Shown: positions 42,970-52,333, counted from the stretch's first letter. The stretch is DNA of 64,000 nucleotides from Arenimonas metalli CF5-1 (GCF_000747155.1 NZ_AVCK01000003.1:62001-126000); one strand, 5' to 3'. Notes: generated from the letters alone by a model not told the origin. Program-made: numbers and translations.

Positions 42970-43031
42970 CAAATGAACCTGGTTCATTTGTCATCCGGGG
43001 TGGGTGGGGTTAAATGAAGCTGGTTCATTGG
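42970..43031. repeat. Pair of CAAATGAACC palindromes, one degenerate
   Basis: A perfect 21-bp copy (42970-42990, centre T) is followed 20 bp later by a copy with three mismatches (43011-43031). They fill the gap between the membrane-protein gene and the small gene at 43045. Confidence 0.85.
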
Positions 43032-43044
43032 TGGGGAGCGTGGC

Positions 43045-43389
43045 GTGGCCAGTCGATTCATTGTGCGGTTGAACGAGCCGGCGCTCGCGCGCGGGGATGA
43101 GCCGGGGCTTTCCTTCCAGTCCTCGGGGGCAGAGGGGTTTGCGGCGGAGCTTGAGGCGGCGCTGCGGACGCCGGTGCTGTTCGAGCGCTGGCGGGCGATG
43201 CAGGACGAGCCCGACGAGGTCGACAAGTCGCTGGGCGCCGTGGACCCCGAGGCCCGCGTCACCGGCGTGCAGCGCGACCTCAAGATCGAGCTCGACGCGC
43301 GCACGTCGCTGTCGCACGGGGTGTTCCGGCACCGCATGCGGCTGCTCGCGGGCAGCCACTGGGAACTGGCGGACGTGCGCTTCGGCTGA
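43045..43389 (+). CDS. Small conserved hypothetical protein, 114 aa
   Basis: The protein is soluble and charged, with no recognised domain; ALRTPVLFERWRAMQDEPDEVD and GVFRHRMRLLAGSHWELADVRFG are the most structured segments (given in pieces of its two halves). The GTG start at 43045 has GGGGAG 6 bases ahead. It converges on ppc with a 3-bp gap. Minus-strand frames in the same interval are shorter and lack ribosome sites. Confidence 0.6.
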   Translation: MASRFIVRLNEPALARGDEPGLSFQSSGAEGFAAELEAALRTPVLFERWRAMQDEPDEVDKSLGAVDPEARVTGVQRDLKIELDARTSLSHGVFRHRMRLLAGSHWELADVRFG

Positions 43390-43392
43390 GGC

Positions 43393-46173
43393 TCAGCCGG
43401 TGTTCTGCACGCCGGCGGCGATGCCGTTCACCGTGGTCACCAGGGCGTGGAACAGCGCGTCCTCGGGGCGGCCCGCCTCGCGCCAGCGGGCCAGCAGGTC
43501 CACCTGCAGCAGGCTGATCGGGTCCACGTAGGGATTGCGCAGGCGGATCGACTGGCGCAGGCGGAAGTCATTCGCCAGCAGTTCGTCCGCCCCCTTGAGC
43601 GCGAGGATGGTGTCGCGGGTGCGCGCGAACTCGGCGGCGATTCCCGGGAAGAACGCGTCGTGGGCATCGCCGGCCAGGCGCGAATAGCGCTCGAAGATGC
43701 CGAGGTCGGACTTGGCCAGCACCATCTCGACGTCGTCCACCAGCGTGGCGAAGAACGGCCAGTCGCGCGCCATCTCGGCCACCGCCTCGCGGCCGTGCAC
43801 CTTCACCGCGTGCGCGAGACCCGTGCCGACGCCCAGCCACGCCGTCAGGCCGCAGCGGTTCTGCGACCACGCGAACACCCACGGGATCGCCCGCAGCGAG
43901 GACACGCCGCCGGCCTGCCCGCGCTTGCTGGGCCGCGAGCCGATGCGCAGGCGCTCGATGACGTCGATCGGCGTGGCGGCGCGGAAATACTCCACGAAAC
44001 CCGGCGTCTCGTACACGAGCCCACGATAGTGCGCGCGGGCCGCCGCGGCGATCTCCGCCGCCATCGCCCGCCACGCCGCCTCGCGCGGCTCCGGCGCGCG
44101 CGGCCGCAGGCTGGCGCGCAGCACGGCGCCGGTCATCTGCTCGAGGTTGCGCAGCGCGATGGCGCGGATGCCGTATTTGCGGTGGATCACCTCGCCCTGC
44201 TCGGTCAGGCGCAGGTTGCCGTCGACCGAACCGCGCGGCGCGGCGATCACCGCCCGCTCGGTCTTGCCGCCGCCGCGCGACAGCGAGCCGCCGCGGCCGT
44301 GGAAGAAGGCGATGCGCACGCCGGCCTCGGCCGCCAGCGCGGTCAGCTGCACCTGGGTCTGCTGCAGCGCCCAGCGCGAGGCCACGAGGCCGCCGTCCTT
44401 GGCGCTGTCGGAATAGCCCAGCATCACGATCTGGCGGTCGCCCCGCATGCGCAGGTGCTCGCGATACACCGGGTCGGCGAACAGCGAGCGCAGCGTATCG
44501 GCGGCGGCCTGCAGGTCGTCCACGGTTTCGAACAGCGGCGCCACGTCGAGCGGCACCGCGTCGCCTTCACCGGTGCAGCCGGCGATGCGCGCCAGCGCCA
44601 GCACCGCCAGCGCATCGGCGGCGCTGCGGCTCATGCTGATGATGTAGGGACCGAAGGCGCGCGGGCCGTAGCGCGGGAGGGATTCGGCGACGGTGCGGAA
44701 GACGGCGAGGACCCGCGGCCAGGTGGCGCTCCCTTCGGGAGCGTTCGGGCCTGAAGGCCCTCCTACAGCGGCGGACGGTAGGAGGGCCTTCAGGCCCGAA
44801 TGCCCGGAGCCGATCAACTCACGCAGCCGCGCCGCCCGATCTTCCCAGGCATGCTCCGCCCACCCGCCATCGCCCAGCAGCTCCGCCAGCGCCGCATCGT
44901 GCTGCGACGACTCCTGCCGCAGATCGAGCGTGGCCAGATGGAAGCCGAAGGCCTCCGCGCGCCGCCGCAGCCGCCGCACCGCGAAGCCGCCGGCATGCTC
45001 GCCGCGGTGCGCGGCCAGGCTGGCTTCCATCAGCCGCAGGTCGTCGAGGAAGCCGGTGGCGTCGTCGTAGCCTTCGCGCTTGTCCTGCGCCGTCGCGGCC
45101 AGGCGCGCCGACACCAGGGCCGCGAAGCGGCGGTAGGGCATGTCGGCGTGCCGCGCCTTGAGCTTCTCGGCGGATTTCGGGAAGCGCCGCGCGTACTCAT
45201 CGCTGCGCAGCACCAGCGCCGGCGCCACGCCGACGCGCCCCACGGACTGGCTCAGCAGCTCACCCAGGCGCGCCAGGTCGCGGCGATAGTTCGCCAGCAC
45301 CAGCGCGCGCTGGCCCGACAGCGTGGCCTCGATGGTGGCGGCGCCCACGTTCGGGTTGCCATCCATGTCGCCGCCGACCCAGGAACCGAAGCCCAGCAGC
45401 GGCGGCAGCGGCGGCGCGTCGTCGCCGTAGACCGTGTGCAGCGCGTCCTCGAACACCTCATGGAAGACCGGCAGCACGCGGTACAGCACGTCGGAGAGGT
45501 AGAACGCCACGTGCTCGAACTCGTCGGCGACGCTGGGCTTCTCGGGCGGCGTCTCGTCGGTCTGCCAGCTGGCGGTGAGCGCCAGCCGCATGCGTTCGAC
45601 GTCGGCGCGGCGCTCCTGCGGCGTCAGGCCGCGGTCGATGTCCTCGACCAGGCAGCGCACCACCTCGCTTTCCTTCTCCAACAGCGCACGCCGCACGGCC
45701 TCGGTCGGGTGCGCGGTGAACACGGGCTCCACGCGCATCCGCGCGACCAGCGCCGACAGCGTGGCGGCGTCCACGCCTTCGGCCTTGAGCTGGCGCAGCG
45801 AGGCCTCGAGGCCACCGGGCTGCGGCGCCGCGCCCTGCCGCTGGTAATCACGGCGGCGACGGATGCGGTGCACGCGCTCGGCCAGGTTCACGGCCTGGAA
45901 ATAGGCGGCGAAGGCGCGCACCAGCAGCTCGGCGCGATCCAGCGGCAGGCCGTGCAGGCGATCGGACAAGGTTTCGATCGGCGCCCCGGCTTCGCGGCGG
46001 CGGATGGCGGCAACGCGCAGGGCTTCGACGTCGGCCAGGAACGCCGGCGACACCTGCTCGGCCAGGATCTCGCCCACCAGTACGCCCAGGCGCTTGACGT
46101 CCTCGCGCAGCAGTGCGTCGGTAGGCGGCAGGTCGATGTCGCGAAGGGTTTCGTTATCGGCGGGTGTATTCAT
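43393..46173 (-). CDS. ppc: Phosphoenolpyruvate carboxylase
   Basis: The 926-aa protein matches bacterial PEP carboxylase throughout: VFTAHPTEAVRRALLEKE with the catalytic His, WVGGDMDGNPNVGAAT, AFFHGRGGSLSRGGGKTERAV and MLGYSDSAKDGGLVASRWALQ (given as separate motifs), then the C-terminal ARG-type NPYVDPISLLQ and stop after GVQNTG. It makes oxaloacetate from PEP and bicarbonate. Residues about 455-480 (GHSGLKALLPSAAVGGPSGP and a few more) are encoded by a REP inverted pair inserted in frame in a linker, extending the protein without breaking the reading frame. The start fits the family N terminus. Confidence 0.97.
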   Translation of the reverse strand: MNTPADNETLRDIDLPPTDALLREDVKRLGVLVGEILAEQVSPAFLADVEALRVAAIRRREAGAPIETLSDRLHGLPLDRAELLVRAFAAYFQAVNLAERVHRIRRRRDYQRQGAAPQPGGLEASLRQLKAEGVDAATLSALVARMRVEPVFTAHPTEAVRRALLEKESEVVRCLVEDIDRGLTPQERRADVERMRLALTASWQTDETPPEKPSVADEFEHVAFYLSDVLYRVLPVFHEVFEDALHTVYGDDAPPLPPLLGFGSWVGGDMDGNPNVGAATIEATLSGQRALVLANYRRDLARLGELLSQSVGRVGVAPALVLRSDEYARRFPKSAEKLKARHADMPYRRFAALVSARLAATAQDKREGYDDATGFLDDLRLMEASLAAHRGEHAGGFAVRRLRRRAEAFGFHLATLDLRQESSQHDAALAELLGDGGWAEHAWEDRAARLRELIGSGHSGLKALLPSAAVGGPSGPNAPEGSATWPRVLAVFRTVAESLPRYGPRAFGPYIISMSRSAADALAVLALARIAGCTGEGDAVPLDVAPLFETVDDLQAAADTLRSLFADPVYREHLRMRGDRQIVMLGYSDSAKDGGLVASRWALQQTQVQLTALAAEAGVRIAFFHGRGGSLSRGGGKTERAVIAAPRGSVDGNLRLTEQGEVIHRKYGIRAIALRNLEQMTGAVLRASLRPRAPEPREAAWRAMAAEIAAAARAHYRGLVYETPGFVEYFRAATPIDVIERLRIGSRPSKRGQAGGVSSLRAIPWVFAWSQNRCGLTAWLGVGTGLAHAVKVHGREAVAEMARDWPFFATLVDDVEMVLAKSDLGIFERYSRLAGDAHDAFFPGIAAEFARTRDTILALKGADELLANDFRLRQSIRLRNPYVDPISLLQVDLLARWREAGRPEDALFHALVTTVNGIAAGVQNTG
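44744..44800. repeat. REP pair inside the ppc coding sequence
   Basis: Perfect 23-bp arms (44744-44766 and 44778-44800) with the core GGAGGGCCTTCAGGCCCGAA surround an 11-bp centre. A small GCTCCC-TTC-GGGAGC hairpin abuts it at 44728-44742. The insertion is read through in frame and adds about 23 residues to PEP carboxylase. The sequence differs from the intergenic REP core by GCCTTCAGGC in place of GACTTCAGTC. Confidence 0.9.
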
Positions 46174-46212
46174 CCGGAAAGCCTACCAGCCGGAGGCTTC
46201 AAGGGCATTTTC

Positions 46213-46347
46213 GACGCGGATTGACGCGGATGAACGCGGATAGGGCAAATGCAAAAGAGCAGGAGGGGGTCTCGGCAGGTCACGCCAATCGCGAAGATCC
46301 AACTTCGGCTTATGCTCTATCCGCGTTCATCCGCGTTGATCCGTGTC
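46213..46347. repeat. Decanucleotide inverted-repeat element, copy 2
   Basis: Two 34-bp arms (46213-46246 and 46314-46347) of three RACRCGGATN units each at 10-bp spacing, 30 of 34 positions matching, surround a 67-bp centre. The right end runs directly into a single REP copy. It lies just upstream of ppc, in the 215-bp gap to the UPF0149/SEC-C gene. Confidence 0.88.
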
Positions 46348-46380
46348 TGAAAAGCTTCGGGACTGAAGTCCCTCCTACAG
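46348..46380. repeat. Single REP copy
   Basis: TGAAAAGCTTCGGGACTGAA followed by GTCCCTCCTACAG is one REP arm without an inverted partner. It abuts the decanucleotide element and lies 8 bp beyond the stop of the UPF0149/SEC-C gene. Confidence 0.85.
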
Positions 46381-46388
46381 GGCGCGGA

Positions 46389-47111
46389 TCAGGCGCCGCA
46401 GCACTTCTTGTATTTCTTGCCGCTGTCGCAGGGGCAGGGGTCGTTGCGCTCGGGGGTGGCGGCGCGGCGCACCGGTTCGCGTGGGGTCAGCGATTCGATG
46501 CGGTGCACGTGCAGGTCGTGCAGCATGTCGGGCAGGCCGGCGTGGATCTCCAGCCGCTCGCTGTAGGGCAGCGGCGTCGGTGCCCCGCCCTCCTGCTCGG
46601 CCGGGTAGCTGCCGACGGCCAAAGCCTCGACGTAGCCCTCGACCTCGCCGATCCACTCGTCCTTGGCGATCCAGGCGTCCCAGGCCTCGGAACGCAGGTC
46701 CATGCCGTCCAGGAAGCCCGCGCCCCAGGCCGCGCCGATGTCCACGTCGTCGCCGTGGTCGCCCTCGACGTCGTCGGGCAGCCACCAGAACAGCGCGCCG
46801 TCCACGGTCATCTCGTCGGAGTTGAAGCGCACGCGGCGCGCGGCGGTGTTCCAGGCCAGCATCAGCAGCGCGCGGGCGGCGGCCTCGTCGGCTTCGTTCT
46901 CCCAGCGCGGCGGTGCCTTGCCCCAGACGCGCGGCAGCCATTCCTCGACCGGAATCACTTCGCCGGGACTCACGACCAATGCACTCAGGAAACCATCGAG
47001 CTGCTCGAGCCCGTAGCCACCGAAGGGCACGGCGCGCTGCTCGAGCAGGCGGTCGAGTTCGTCGATGCGCGGGTCATTGGCGCGGAACCAGTCGGCTTTC
47101 ACGGTGGCCAT
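46389..47111 (-). CDS. UPF0149 (YecA-like) protein with SEC-C zinc motif
   Basis: The 240-aa protein has the UPF0149 domain ([30 protein letters not shown] at about 35-65, stated as a family landmark, and [12 protein letters not shown]). It ends in the SEC-C metal-binding tail [17 protein letters not shown], which binds zinc and in SecA contacts SecB and ribosomes. YecA-type proteins with this tail associate with translation and secretion, although their role is unclear. The ATG at 47111 is separated from the gshA stop by one base. Confidence 0.9.
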   Translation of the reverse strand: MATVKADWFRANDPRIDELDRLLEQRAVPFGGYGLEQLDGFLSALVVSPGEVIPVEEWLPRVWGKAPPRWENEADEAAARALLMLAWNTAARRVRFNSDEMTVDGALFWWLPDDVEGDHGDDVDIGAAWGAGFLDGMDLRSEAWDAWIAKDEWIGEVEGYVEALAVGSYPAEQEGGAPTPLPYSERLEIHAGLPDMLHDLHVHRIESLTPREPVRRAATPERNDPCPCDSGKKYKKCCGA

Positions 47112-47112
47112 G

Positions 47113-48477
47113 TCAGTACGCGAATTCCTTGAACACCGGATCGACGCTGCCCTTCCACGCGCCGTGGAACAGGGCCAGCTTGCGCTCGGCGGGGGTTTCG
47201 TTGGCCAGCGCGAACTCCAGCAGCGGCTCCAGGAACACGGCTTCGCTGGCGCCGGTGGCATTGAGGCGGTTGCGGCGCTTGAGGCCATTGCCGGCGATCT
47301 TCAGCGCCTCGAGCGCGAGTTCGCGCACGGTGGCGCCGCGGAAGGGCAGCTTCAGCGCATGCTTGGGCACGCCGTCGCGCAGCGCGTGGCGCTCCTGCAT
47401 CGAGAAATCCTTCACCAGGTCCCAGGCCGCGTCCAGCGACTCCTGGTCGTACAGCAGGCCGACCCAGAACGCCGGCAGCGCGCACAGGCGGTTCCAAGGG
47501 CCACCGTCGGCGCCGCGCATCTCGAGGTATTTCTTCAGCCGCACTTCCGGGAAGGCGGTGGTCATGTGGTCGGCCCAGTCCTTCATCGTGGGCAGCACGC
47601 CCGGCAGCGCAGGCAGCTCGCCGCGCAGGAACTTGCGGAAGTCCTGTCCGCTGAGGTCGAGGTATTCGCCGTCGCGGTAGCTGAAGTACATCGGCACCTG
47701 CAGCAGGTAGTCGACGTAGCGCTCGAAGCCGAAGCCGTCCTCGAACACGAAGTCGAGCATGCCGGTGCGGTCCGGATCGGTGTCGGTCCAGATGTGCGAG
47801 CGGTAGGAAAGATACCCGTTCGGCTTGCCTTCGGTGAACGGCGAGTCGGCGAACAGCGCGGTCGCGATCGGCTGCAGCGCCAGCGACACGCGGAACTTCT
47901 TCACCATGTCGGCTTCGCTGGAGAAGTCCAGGTTCACCTGCACGGTGCAGGTGCGCGTCATCATGTCCAGGCCCAGGTTGCCGCGCTTGGGCATGTACTC
48001 GCGCATGATCTTGTAGCGGCCCTTGGGCATCCAAGGCATTTCGTCGCGGCGCCACTTGGGCTGGAAGCCCATGCCGAGGAAGCCCAGCCCCAGCTCTTCG
48101 CTGACGGTCTTGACCTCGCGCAGGTGCAGGTTGGTTTCGCAGCAGGTCTGGTGGATGTCCTGCAGCATCGCGCCCGAGAGCTCGAGCTGGCCGGCCGGCT
48201 CCAGCGTCACCGAGGCGCCCGCCTTCGACAGCGCGATCAGCTTGCCCTTCTCCTCGTAGGGCTCCCAGCCGAAGCGGGTGAGGCCGCGCAGCATCGCCTC
48301 GATGCCGTCGGGGCCTTCCCAGGTGGGCGGGCGCAGGTCGTCGAGCCGGAAGCCGAACTTCTCGTGCTCGGTGCCGATGGTCCACTCGGACGCGGGGCGG
48401 GCGCCCGTGGCCAGGTACTCGACCAGCTGGTCGCGACCGGTGATGGGGCTTTCCTTGACGTTGCTGGGTCCGGACAC
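47113..48477 (-). CDS. gshA: Glutamate-cysteine ligase, class 3 (plant type)
   Basis: The 454-aa protein has the plant-type GCL landmarks: [75 protein letters not shown] and MRGADGGPW. It makes gamma-glutamylcysteine, the first step to glutathione. No in-frame ATG exists near the family start, so the GTG at 48477 is chosen; it gives [12 protein letters not shown], aligning with xanthomonad homologues, and AAGG precedes it. It is co-transcribed with the SEC-C gene. The glutaredoxin and HCCA isomerase-like proteins of this window use its product. Confidence 0.94.
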   Translation of the reverse strand: MSGPSNVKESPITGRDQLVEYLATGARPASEWTIGTEHEKFGFRLDDLRPPTWEGPDGIEAMLRGLTRFGWEPYEEKGKLIALSKAGASVTLEPAGQLELSGAMLQDIHQTCCETNLHLREVKTVSEELGLGFLGMGFQPKWRRDEMPWMPKGRYKIMREYMPKRGNLGLDMMTRTCTVQVNLDFSSEADMVKKFRVSLALQPIATALFADSPFTEGKPNGYLSYRSHIWTDTDPDRTGMLDFVFEDGFGFERYVDYLLQVPMYFSYRDGEYLDLSGQDFRKFLRGELPALPGVLPTMKDWADHMTTAFPEVRLKKYLEMRGADGGPWNRLCALPAFWVGLLYDQESLDAAWDLVKDFSMQERHALRDGVPKHALKLPFRGATVRELALEALKIAGNGLKRRNRLNATGASEAVFLEPLLEFALANETPAERKLALFHGAWKGSVDPVFKEFAY

Positions 48478-48522
48478 GGGGCGCGCCTTGCTGGGGGTGG
48501 AAGCGATGTGCGGCCGCTGGCC

Positions 48523-48528
48523 TACAAT
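48523..48528 (+). promoter_or_regulatory. Putative -10 box for the peptide-binding protein gene
   Basis: TACAAT lies 31 bp before the ATG at 48559 in the gshA/binding-protein divergent gap. No convincing -35 is seen, so the assignment is weak. Confidence 0.4.
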
Positions 48529-48558
48529 CGCAAGGATGGCGAGTTTATCCCGCAACCC

Positions 48559-50121
48559 ATGAAGGCTGGCGTCCTGCCCCTGCTGCTGCTGTGTTGCGGG
48601 CCGGCCCTGGGCCAGGTGCTCGAGCGCGGCAACGGCCCGGAGCCGTCCACGCTGGACGCGCACCGCTGCCCGGAGGTGGCCTGCGCCAACGTGCTGCGCG
48701 ACCTGTACGAAGGCCTGGTGGCCGAGGACGGCGGCGGGCGGCTGGTGCCGGGCCTGGCCGAGCGCTGGGACGTTTCCGCCGATGGGCGCGCCTGGATCTT
48801 CCACCTGCGGCCCGGCCTGCGCTGGTCGAACGGCGAGGCGCTGGACGCCGGGCAGGTGGTGGCCAGCTTCCGGCGTGCGTTCACGCCGGCGACGGCGGCG
48901 CCCTTTGCCGGCCATTTCGAGGCAATCACGAACGCGGCCGCGGTGCAGCGCGGCGAACTGCCGCCGGAGCGGCTCGGCATCACGGCGCCGGACCCGCGCA
49001 CGGTGGTGTTCACGCTCTCGCGCAGCGCCGACCTGCCGCGGCTGCTCACGCTGCCCACCGCCTTTCCGGTTTACCTGCCGGCGCTGGCCGAGCACGGCGC
49101 CCAGCACACGCGCCCCGGCCGCCTGGTCAGCAACGGCGCCTACCGGCTGGCCGGCTGGCTGCCGCAGGCGATGATCACGCTCGAGCGCAATCCGAAATTC
49201 CGCGAGCCGGCGCCGATCCCGCGCGTGCGCTTCCACGTCACCGAAGATGCCAGCAGCGAACTCAAGCGCTTCGAGGCCGGCGGCCTGCACCTCACCGAGA
49301 CCGTGCCGCCCCAGCCGCTGCCGGCGCTGCGCGCGCGCTTCGGCGACCAGCTGCGCATCAGCCCTTACCTCGGCAGCTTCTGGCTGGGCTACAACCTCGA
49401 CCAGCCGCCGTTCAAGGACGCGCCCGCGCTGCGCGAGGCGCTGTCGCTGGCGATCGACCGCGACATCCTCACCCGCCACGTCACCGGGCTGGGCGAAGTC
49501 CCGGCCTACGGCCTGGTGCCGCCGGGCGTGGCGGGCTACGCACCGGCCAGCCTGGGCTGGGGCCGCGCGACCCAGGCGCAGCGCGAGGCGCTGGCGCGCA
49601 GACGCTACGCCGAGGCCGGCTACGGCCCCGGCAACCCGCTGGACGTGGAGCTGCGCTACAACACCTCCACCCCGCACCGCCGCCTAGCGCTTGCCGTCGC
49701 CGCGATGTGGCGCGAAGTGCTGGGCGCGCGCGTCCGGCTGCGCAACGAAGAGTGGAAGGTGTTCGTCGGCAACCGCCGGCAGCGGGTGATCACGCAGGTG
49801 TTCCGCGGCGGCTGGATCGCCGACGTGGACGACCCGCGCAACTTCCTCGACAACTTCCGCGGCGACAGCAACGCCAACTGGACCGGCTACGACGACCCGG
49901 CCTTCACCGCCCTGCTCGACGCCGCCGACGCCGCGCCGACGCTCGCGGCCCGCGCCGCGCGCCTGCGCGAGGCCGAGGCGCACCTGCTGCGCGCGCACGC
50001 GATCGTGCCGATCTACTTCTACACCTCGAAGCACCTGGTGCGCCCCGAGGTGGGCGGCTTCGAAGCCAACCTGCTCGACCGCCACCCGAGCCGCTTCCTC
50101 ACGCTGGCGCCGGGCGAATGA
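48559..50121 (+). CDS. Peptide/oligopeptide ABC transporter substrate-binding protein (family 5)
   Basis: The 520-aa protein has a signal peptide ([15 protein letters not shown]) and the SBP family 5 fold: [36 protein letters not shown] (the Ala-Glu-x-Trp landmark), then [34 protein letters not shown] and [11 protein letters not shown]. This is the OppA/MppA type for peptides. The permease gene overlaps its stop by ATGA. The ATG at 48559 starts the signal peptide. Confidence 0.9.
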   Translation: MKAGVLPLLLLCCGPALGQVLERGNGPEPSTLDAHRCPEVACANVLRDLYEGLVAEDGGGRLVPGLAERWDVSADGRAWIFHLRPGLRWSNGEALDAGQVVASFRRAFTPATAAPFAGHFEAITNAAAVQRGELPPERLGITAPDPRTVVFTLSRSADLPRLLTLPTAFPVYLPALAEHGAQHTRPGRLVSNGAYRLAGWLPQAMITLERNPKFREPAPIPRVRFHVTEDASSELKRFEAGGLHLTETVPPQPLPALRARFGDQLRISPYLGSFWLGYNLDQPPFKDAPALREALSLAIDRDILTRHVTGLGEVPAYGLVPPGVAGYAPASLGWGRATQAQREALARRRYAEAGYGPGNPLDVELRYNTSTPHRRLALAVAAMWREVLGARVRLRNEEWKVFVGNRRQRVITQVFRGGWIADVDDPRNFLDNFRGDSNANWTGYDDPAFTALLDAADAAPTLAARAARLREAEAHLLRAHAIVPIYFYTSKHLVRPEVGGFEANLLDRHPSRFLTLAPGE

Positions 50122-51041
50122 AGCGATTCGCCGTGCGCACGCTCGAGGCGGTGCTGACGCTGTGGCTGCTGGCCACGCTCTGCTTCGTGCTGCTGCGCGC
50201 GGCGCCCGGCGGTCCCTTCGACGCCGAGAAAGCCGCGCCGCCGGAGGTCGAGGCCGCGCTCGCCGCGCAGTACCGCCTCGACCAGCCGCTGCTGTCGCAA
50301 TACGGCCACTGGCTCGGCGACGTGCTGCGCGGCGACCTCGGGCCCTCGTTCCAGTACCCCGACTACACCGTGAACCAGCTCATCGCCGCCGGCCTGCCGA
50401 TCTCGCTCGTGAACGGGGGCCTGGCGCTGCTGCTGGCGCTGGCGATCGGGCTGCCGCTGGGGGTGTGGTCGGCGCTGCGGGCCGGGCGCTGGGCGGACCG
50501 CGTGCTGATGTTCGGCGCCGGCCTGGGCCTGGCGGTGCCGAAGTTCGTGGCGGCGCCGCTGCTGATCCTGCTGTTCGCGGTGACGCTGCAGTGGCTGCCC
50601 GCCGGCGGCTGGGACGGCGGCTGGCGCAGCGCGGTGCTACCGGTGATCGCGCTGGCGCTGCCCAACCTCGCCTACTGCGCGCGGCTCACGCGCGCGGCGA
50701 TGCTGGAGGTGCTGGGCGCCGACTACCTGCGCGCCGCCCGCGCCCGCGGCCTGTCCGAAACGCGGCTGCTGTTCGCGCACGCCCTGCGCCCCGGCCTGCT
50801 GCCGGTGGTGGCGTGGCTGAGCCCCGCCTTGATCAATGTCGTCAGCGGGTCGGCGGTGGTCGAACAGGTGTTCGGCATCCCGGGCATCGGCCGCTATTTC
50901 GTGCAGGGCGCGCTCAACCGCGACTACACCCTGGTGCTGGGCGTGGTGCTGGTGGTGGGCGCGGCGATCGTGCTGATCAACGCCGCGGTGGATGCGGCGC
51001 GGGCGGGCATGGACCCGCGCCTGCGCGACGCGGACCCTTAG
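50118..51041 (+). CDS. ABC transporter permease, OppB/DppB type
   Basis: The 307-aa protein has six membrane helices, the family opening (VLTLWLLATLCFVLLRAAPGGPF) and the EAA-type loop LRAARARGLSETRLLFAHAL before the last helices. It overlaps the binding-protein gene by 4 bp. The usual OppC permease and the OppD/OppF ATPases do not follow: the next gene converges with a 4-bp overlap. The transporter must borrow these parts from elsewhere in the genome. Confidence 0.92.
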   Translation: MKRFAVRTLEAVLTLWLLATLCFVLLRAAPGGPFDAEKAAPPEVEAALAAQYRLDQPLLSQYGHWLGDVLRGDLGPSFQYPDYTVNQLIAAGLPISLVNGGLALLLALAIGLPLGVWSALRAGRWADRVLMFGAGLGLAVPKFVAAPLLILLFAVTLQWLPAGGWDGGWRSAVLPVIALALPNLAYCARLTRAAMLEVLGADYLRAARARGLSETRLLFAHALRPGLLPVVAWLSPALINVVSGSAVVEQVFGIPGIGRYFVQGALNRDYTLVLGVVLVVGAAIVLINAAVDAARAGMDPRLRDADP

Positions 51042-51589
51042 GATTCCGGCGCAGGCTCCGGCGGATACTGCGGCTCCGGCGGCGGCCGCTGCAGCAGCGG
51101 GTTTTCGCGGACTTCGCGGCCGACGATCCGCCCCTTTTCCACCGTCAGGATCAGGTCGCGCTCGTACTGCGACTCGAAGCCCATGTGCACGTATTCGATC
51201 TCCGCGCCCTGCGGCACCCGCAGCTGGCCGGAATACCAGTCGGCCAGCAGGCGATCGGCACCGCGCGCCGCGCCCAGCTTGCGCAGCGGCACGTCCTTCG
51301 GATCCGCGCAGGGATTGGCCTCGAGCCTGACCAGGTAGAGCTGGTCGTCCCGGATCTCCCAGCTCGCGCGCAGCCCGGACCACGAGGCGCTGCAGCCGCC
51401 CTTGATGTAGCGGTCGACCTTCTTCTTCAGGTCGGGCCGGGCCGACAGCAGCGGCTGGATGGGCTGGGCGTAGAGGGCGGCGGTCTGCCCGTCGAAGCTG
51501 ATCTGGTCGGGGATCTGGGCGGTGGCGGCCGCGCGGCCGGCCGCGAGGCCGAGCATCAGCGCCAGCAGTACCCAACGGAAAGTGATCAT
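51038..51589 (-). CDS. Exported protein of unknown function, 183 aa
   Basis: A signal peptide (VLLALMLGLAAGRAAA) is followed by a soluble domain with two cysteines (GGCSASW and NPCADPK) that could form a disulfide. The C terminus is Pro/Glu-rich (PPPEPQYPPEPAPES). No family is recognised. The ATG at 51589 has GGAG 9 bases upstream. It follows engB by 41 bp on the same strand and overlaps the end of the permease gene. Confidence 0.7.
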   Translation of the reverse strand: MITFRWVLLALMLGLAAGRAAATAQIPDQISFDGQTAALYAQPIQPLLSARPDLKKKVDRYIKGGCSASWSGLRASWEIRDDQLYLVRLEANPCADPKDVPLRKLGAARGADRLLADWYSGQLRVPQGAEIEYVHMGFESQYERDLILTVEKGRIVGREVRENPLLQRPPPEPQYPPEPAPES

Positions 51590-51630
51590 GCGGCGGGGCT
51601 CCGGGTCGATGGCGACAGGGGGATGTTGGC

Positions 51631-52218
51631 TCAAAGCTCCAGCCAGCGCGACACGACGGCACGCGCCTCGTCGACGCCGATCTTGGATTCGCCGGAGAAC
51701 ACCTGCACGGACGCGCGCTCGCCCAGCTCCTTCCGGACCTTGAGCAGCGTGTTGCCCTGCTCGCCGCGGCCGAGCTTGTCGGCCTTGGTGAGCAGGCAGT
51801 GCGCCGGCAGCCCGCGGCCGAAGGCGTAGTCGAGCATCTGCAGGTCGTACTCGCGCAGCGGGTGGCGGATGTCCATCACCACCACCAGGCCGGCCAGCGA
51901 CTGGCGGGTGTGGAAGTAGACGTTGATGAACTCCTTCCAGCGCTCGCGCATCTCCTCGGGCACCTTGGCGTAGCCGTAGCCCGGCAGGTCGACCAGGTGC
52001 TTGTTGGGCGCGACTTCGAAGTAGTTCAGGGCCTGGGTGCGGCCGGGGGTCTTGGAAACGCGGGCCAGGCCGTGCTGGTTGGTGAGCGCGTTGAGCGAGG
52101 TCGACTTGCCCGCGTTGGAGCGCCCGGCAAAGGCCACTTCCCGGGCATCGTCGGGCGGCAGCTGCTTCAGGGCGTGGGCGGAAAAGGTGTACTTGGCGCG
52201 GGCCAGGGGGTTTGCCAT
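51631..52218 (-). CDS. engB: Ribosome biogenesis GTP-binding protein EngB/YihA/YsxC
   Basis: The 195-aa GTPase has G1 AFAGRSNAGKSTS, the switch SKTPGRTQALNYF, G3 DLPGYGYA and G4 LLTKADKL. It assists assembly of the large ribosomal subunit. The ATG at 52218 matches the family start; a GTG 27 bp upstream is also in frame. It is divergent from the cytochrome c4 gene across 183 bp. The engB-cytochrome-DsbA order is a common xanthomonad arrangement. Confidence 0.95.
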   Translation of the reverse strand: MANPLARAKYTFSAHALKQLPPDDAREVAFAGRSNAGKSTSLNALTNQHGLARVSKTPGRTQALNYFEVAPNKHLVDLPGYGYAKVPEEMRERWKEFINVYFHTRQSLAGLVVVMDIRHPLREYDLQMLDYAFGRGLPAHCLLTKADKLGRGEQGNTLLKVRKELGERASVQVFSGESKIGVDEARAVVSRWLEL

Positions 52219-52303
52219 CGGGTCGGCCGGTGCAGGAAAGGCCACTAGCTTGGCCTGCCCGGGCCGCCCTGACCAGCATCGGGCCGGTTCCGGGCCGGCT
52301 TGA

Positions 52304-52333
52304 TTGACCCCTCACGGCGCGGGCTGGGATAAT
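52304..52333 (+). promoter_or_regulatory. Sigma-70-type promoter for the cytochrome c4 gene
   Basis: TTGACC (52304-52309), an 18-base spacer and GATAAT (52328-52333) lie 69 bp upstream of the cytochrome c4 start. Both boxes match the consensus at five of six positions. Confidence 0.6.

Noticed and set aside
42984-43359. Minus-strand small open frames opposite the 114-aa gene
   Set aside because: They lack ribosome sites, and the plus-strand frame has a GGGGAG-spaced start and converges neatly on ppc.
44728-44806. ppc as a pseudogene disrupted by REP
   Set aside because: The frame continues through the insert with all catalytic motifs on both sides, so the gene appears intact.
47065-50121. 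In-frame upstream extension of the peptide-binding protein to 1018 codons
   Set aside because: The extension is antisense to gshA, and the signal peptide at 48559 marks the true start.
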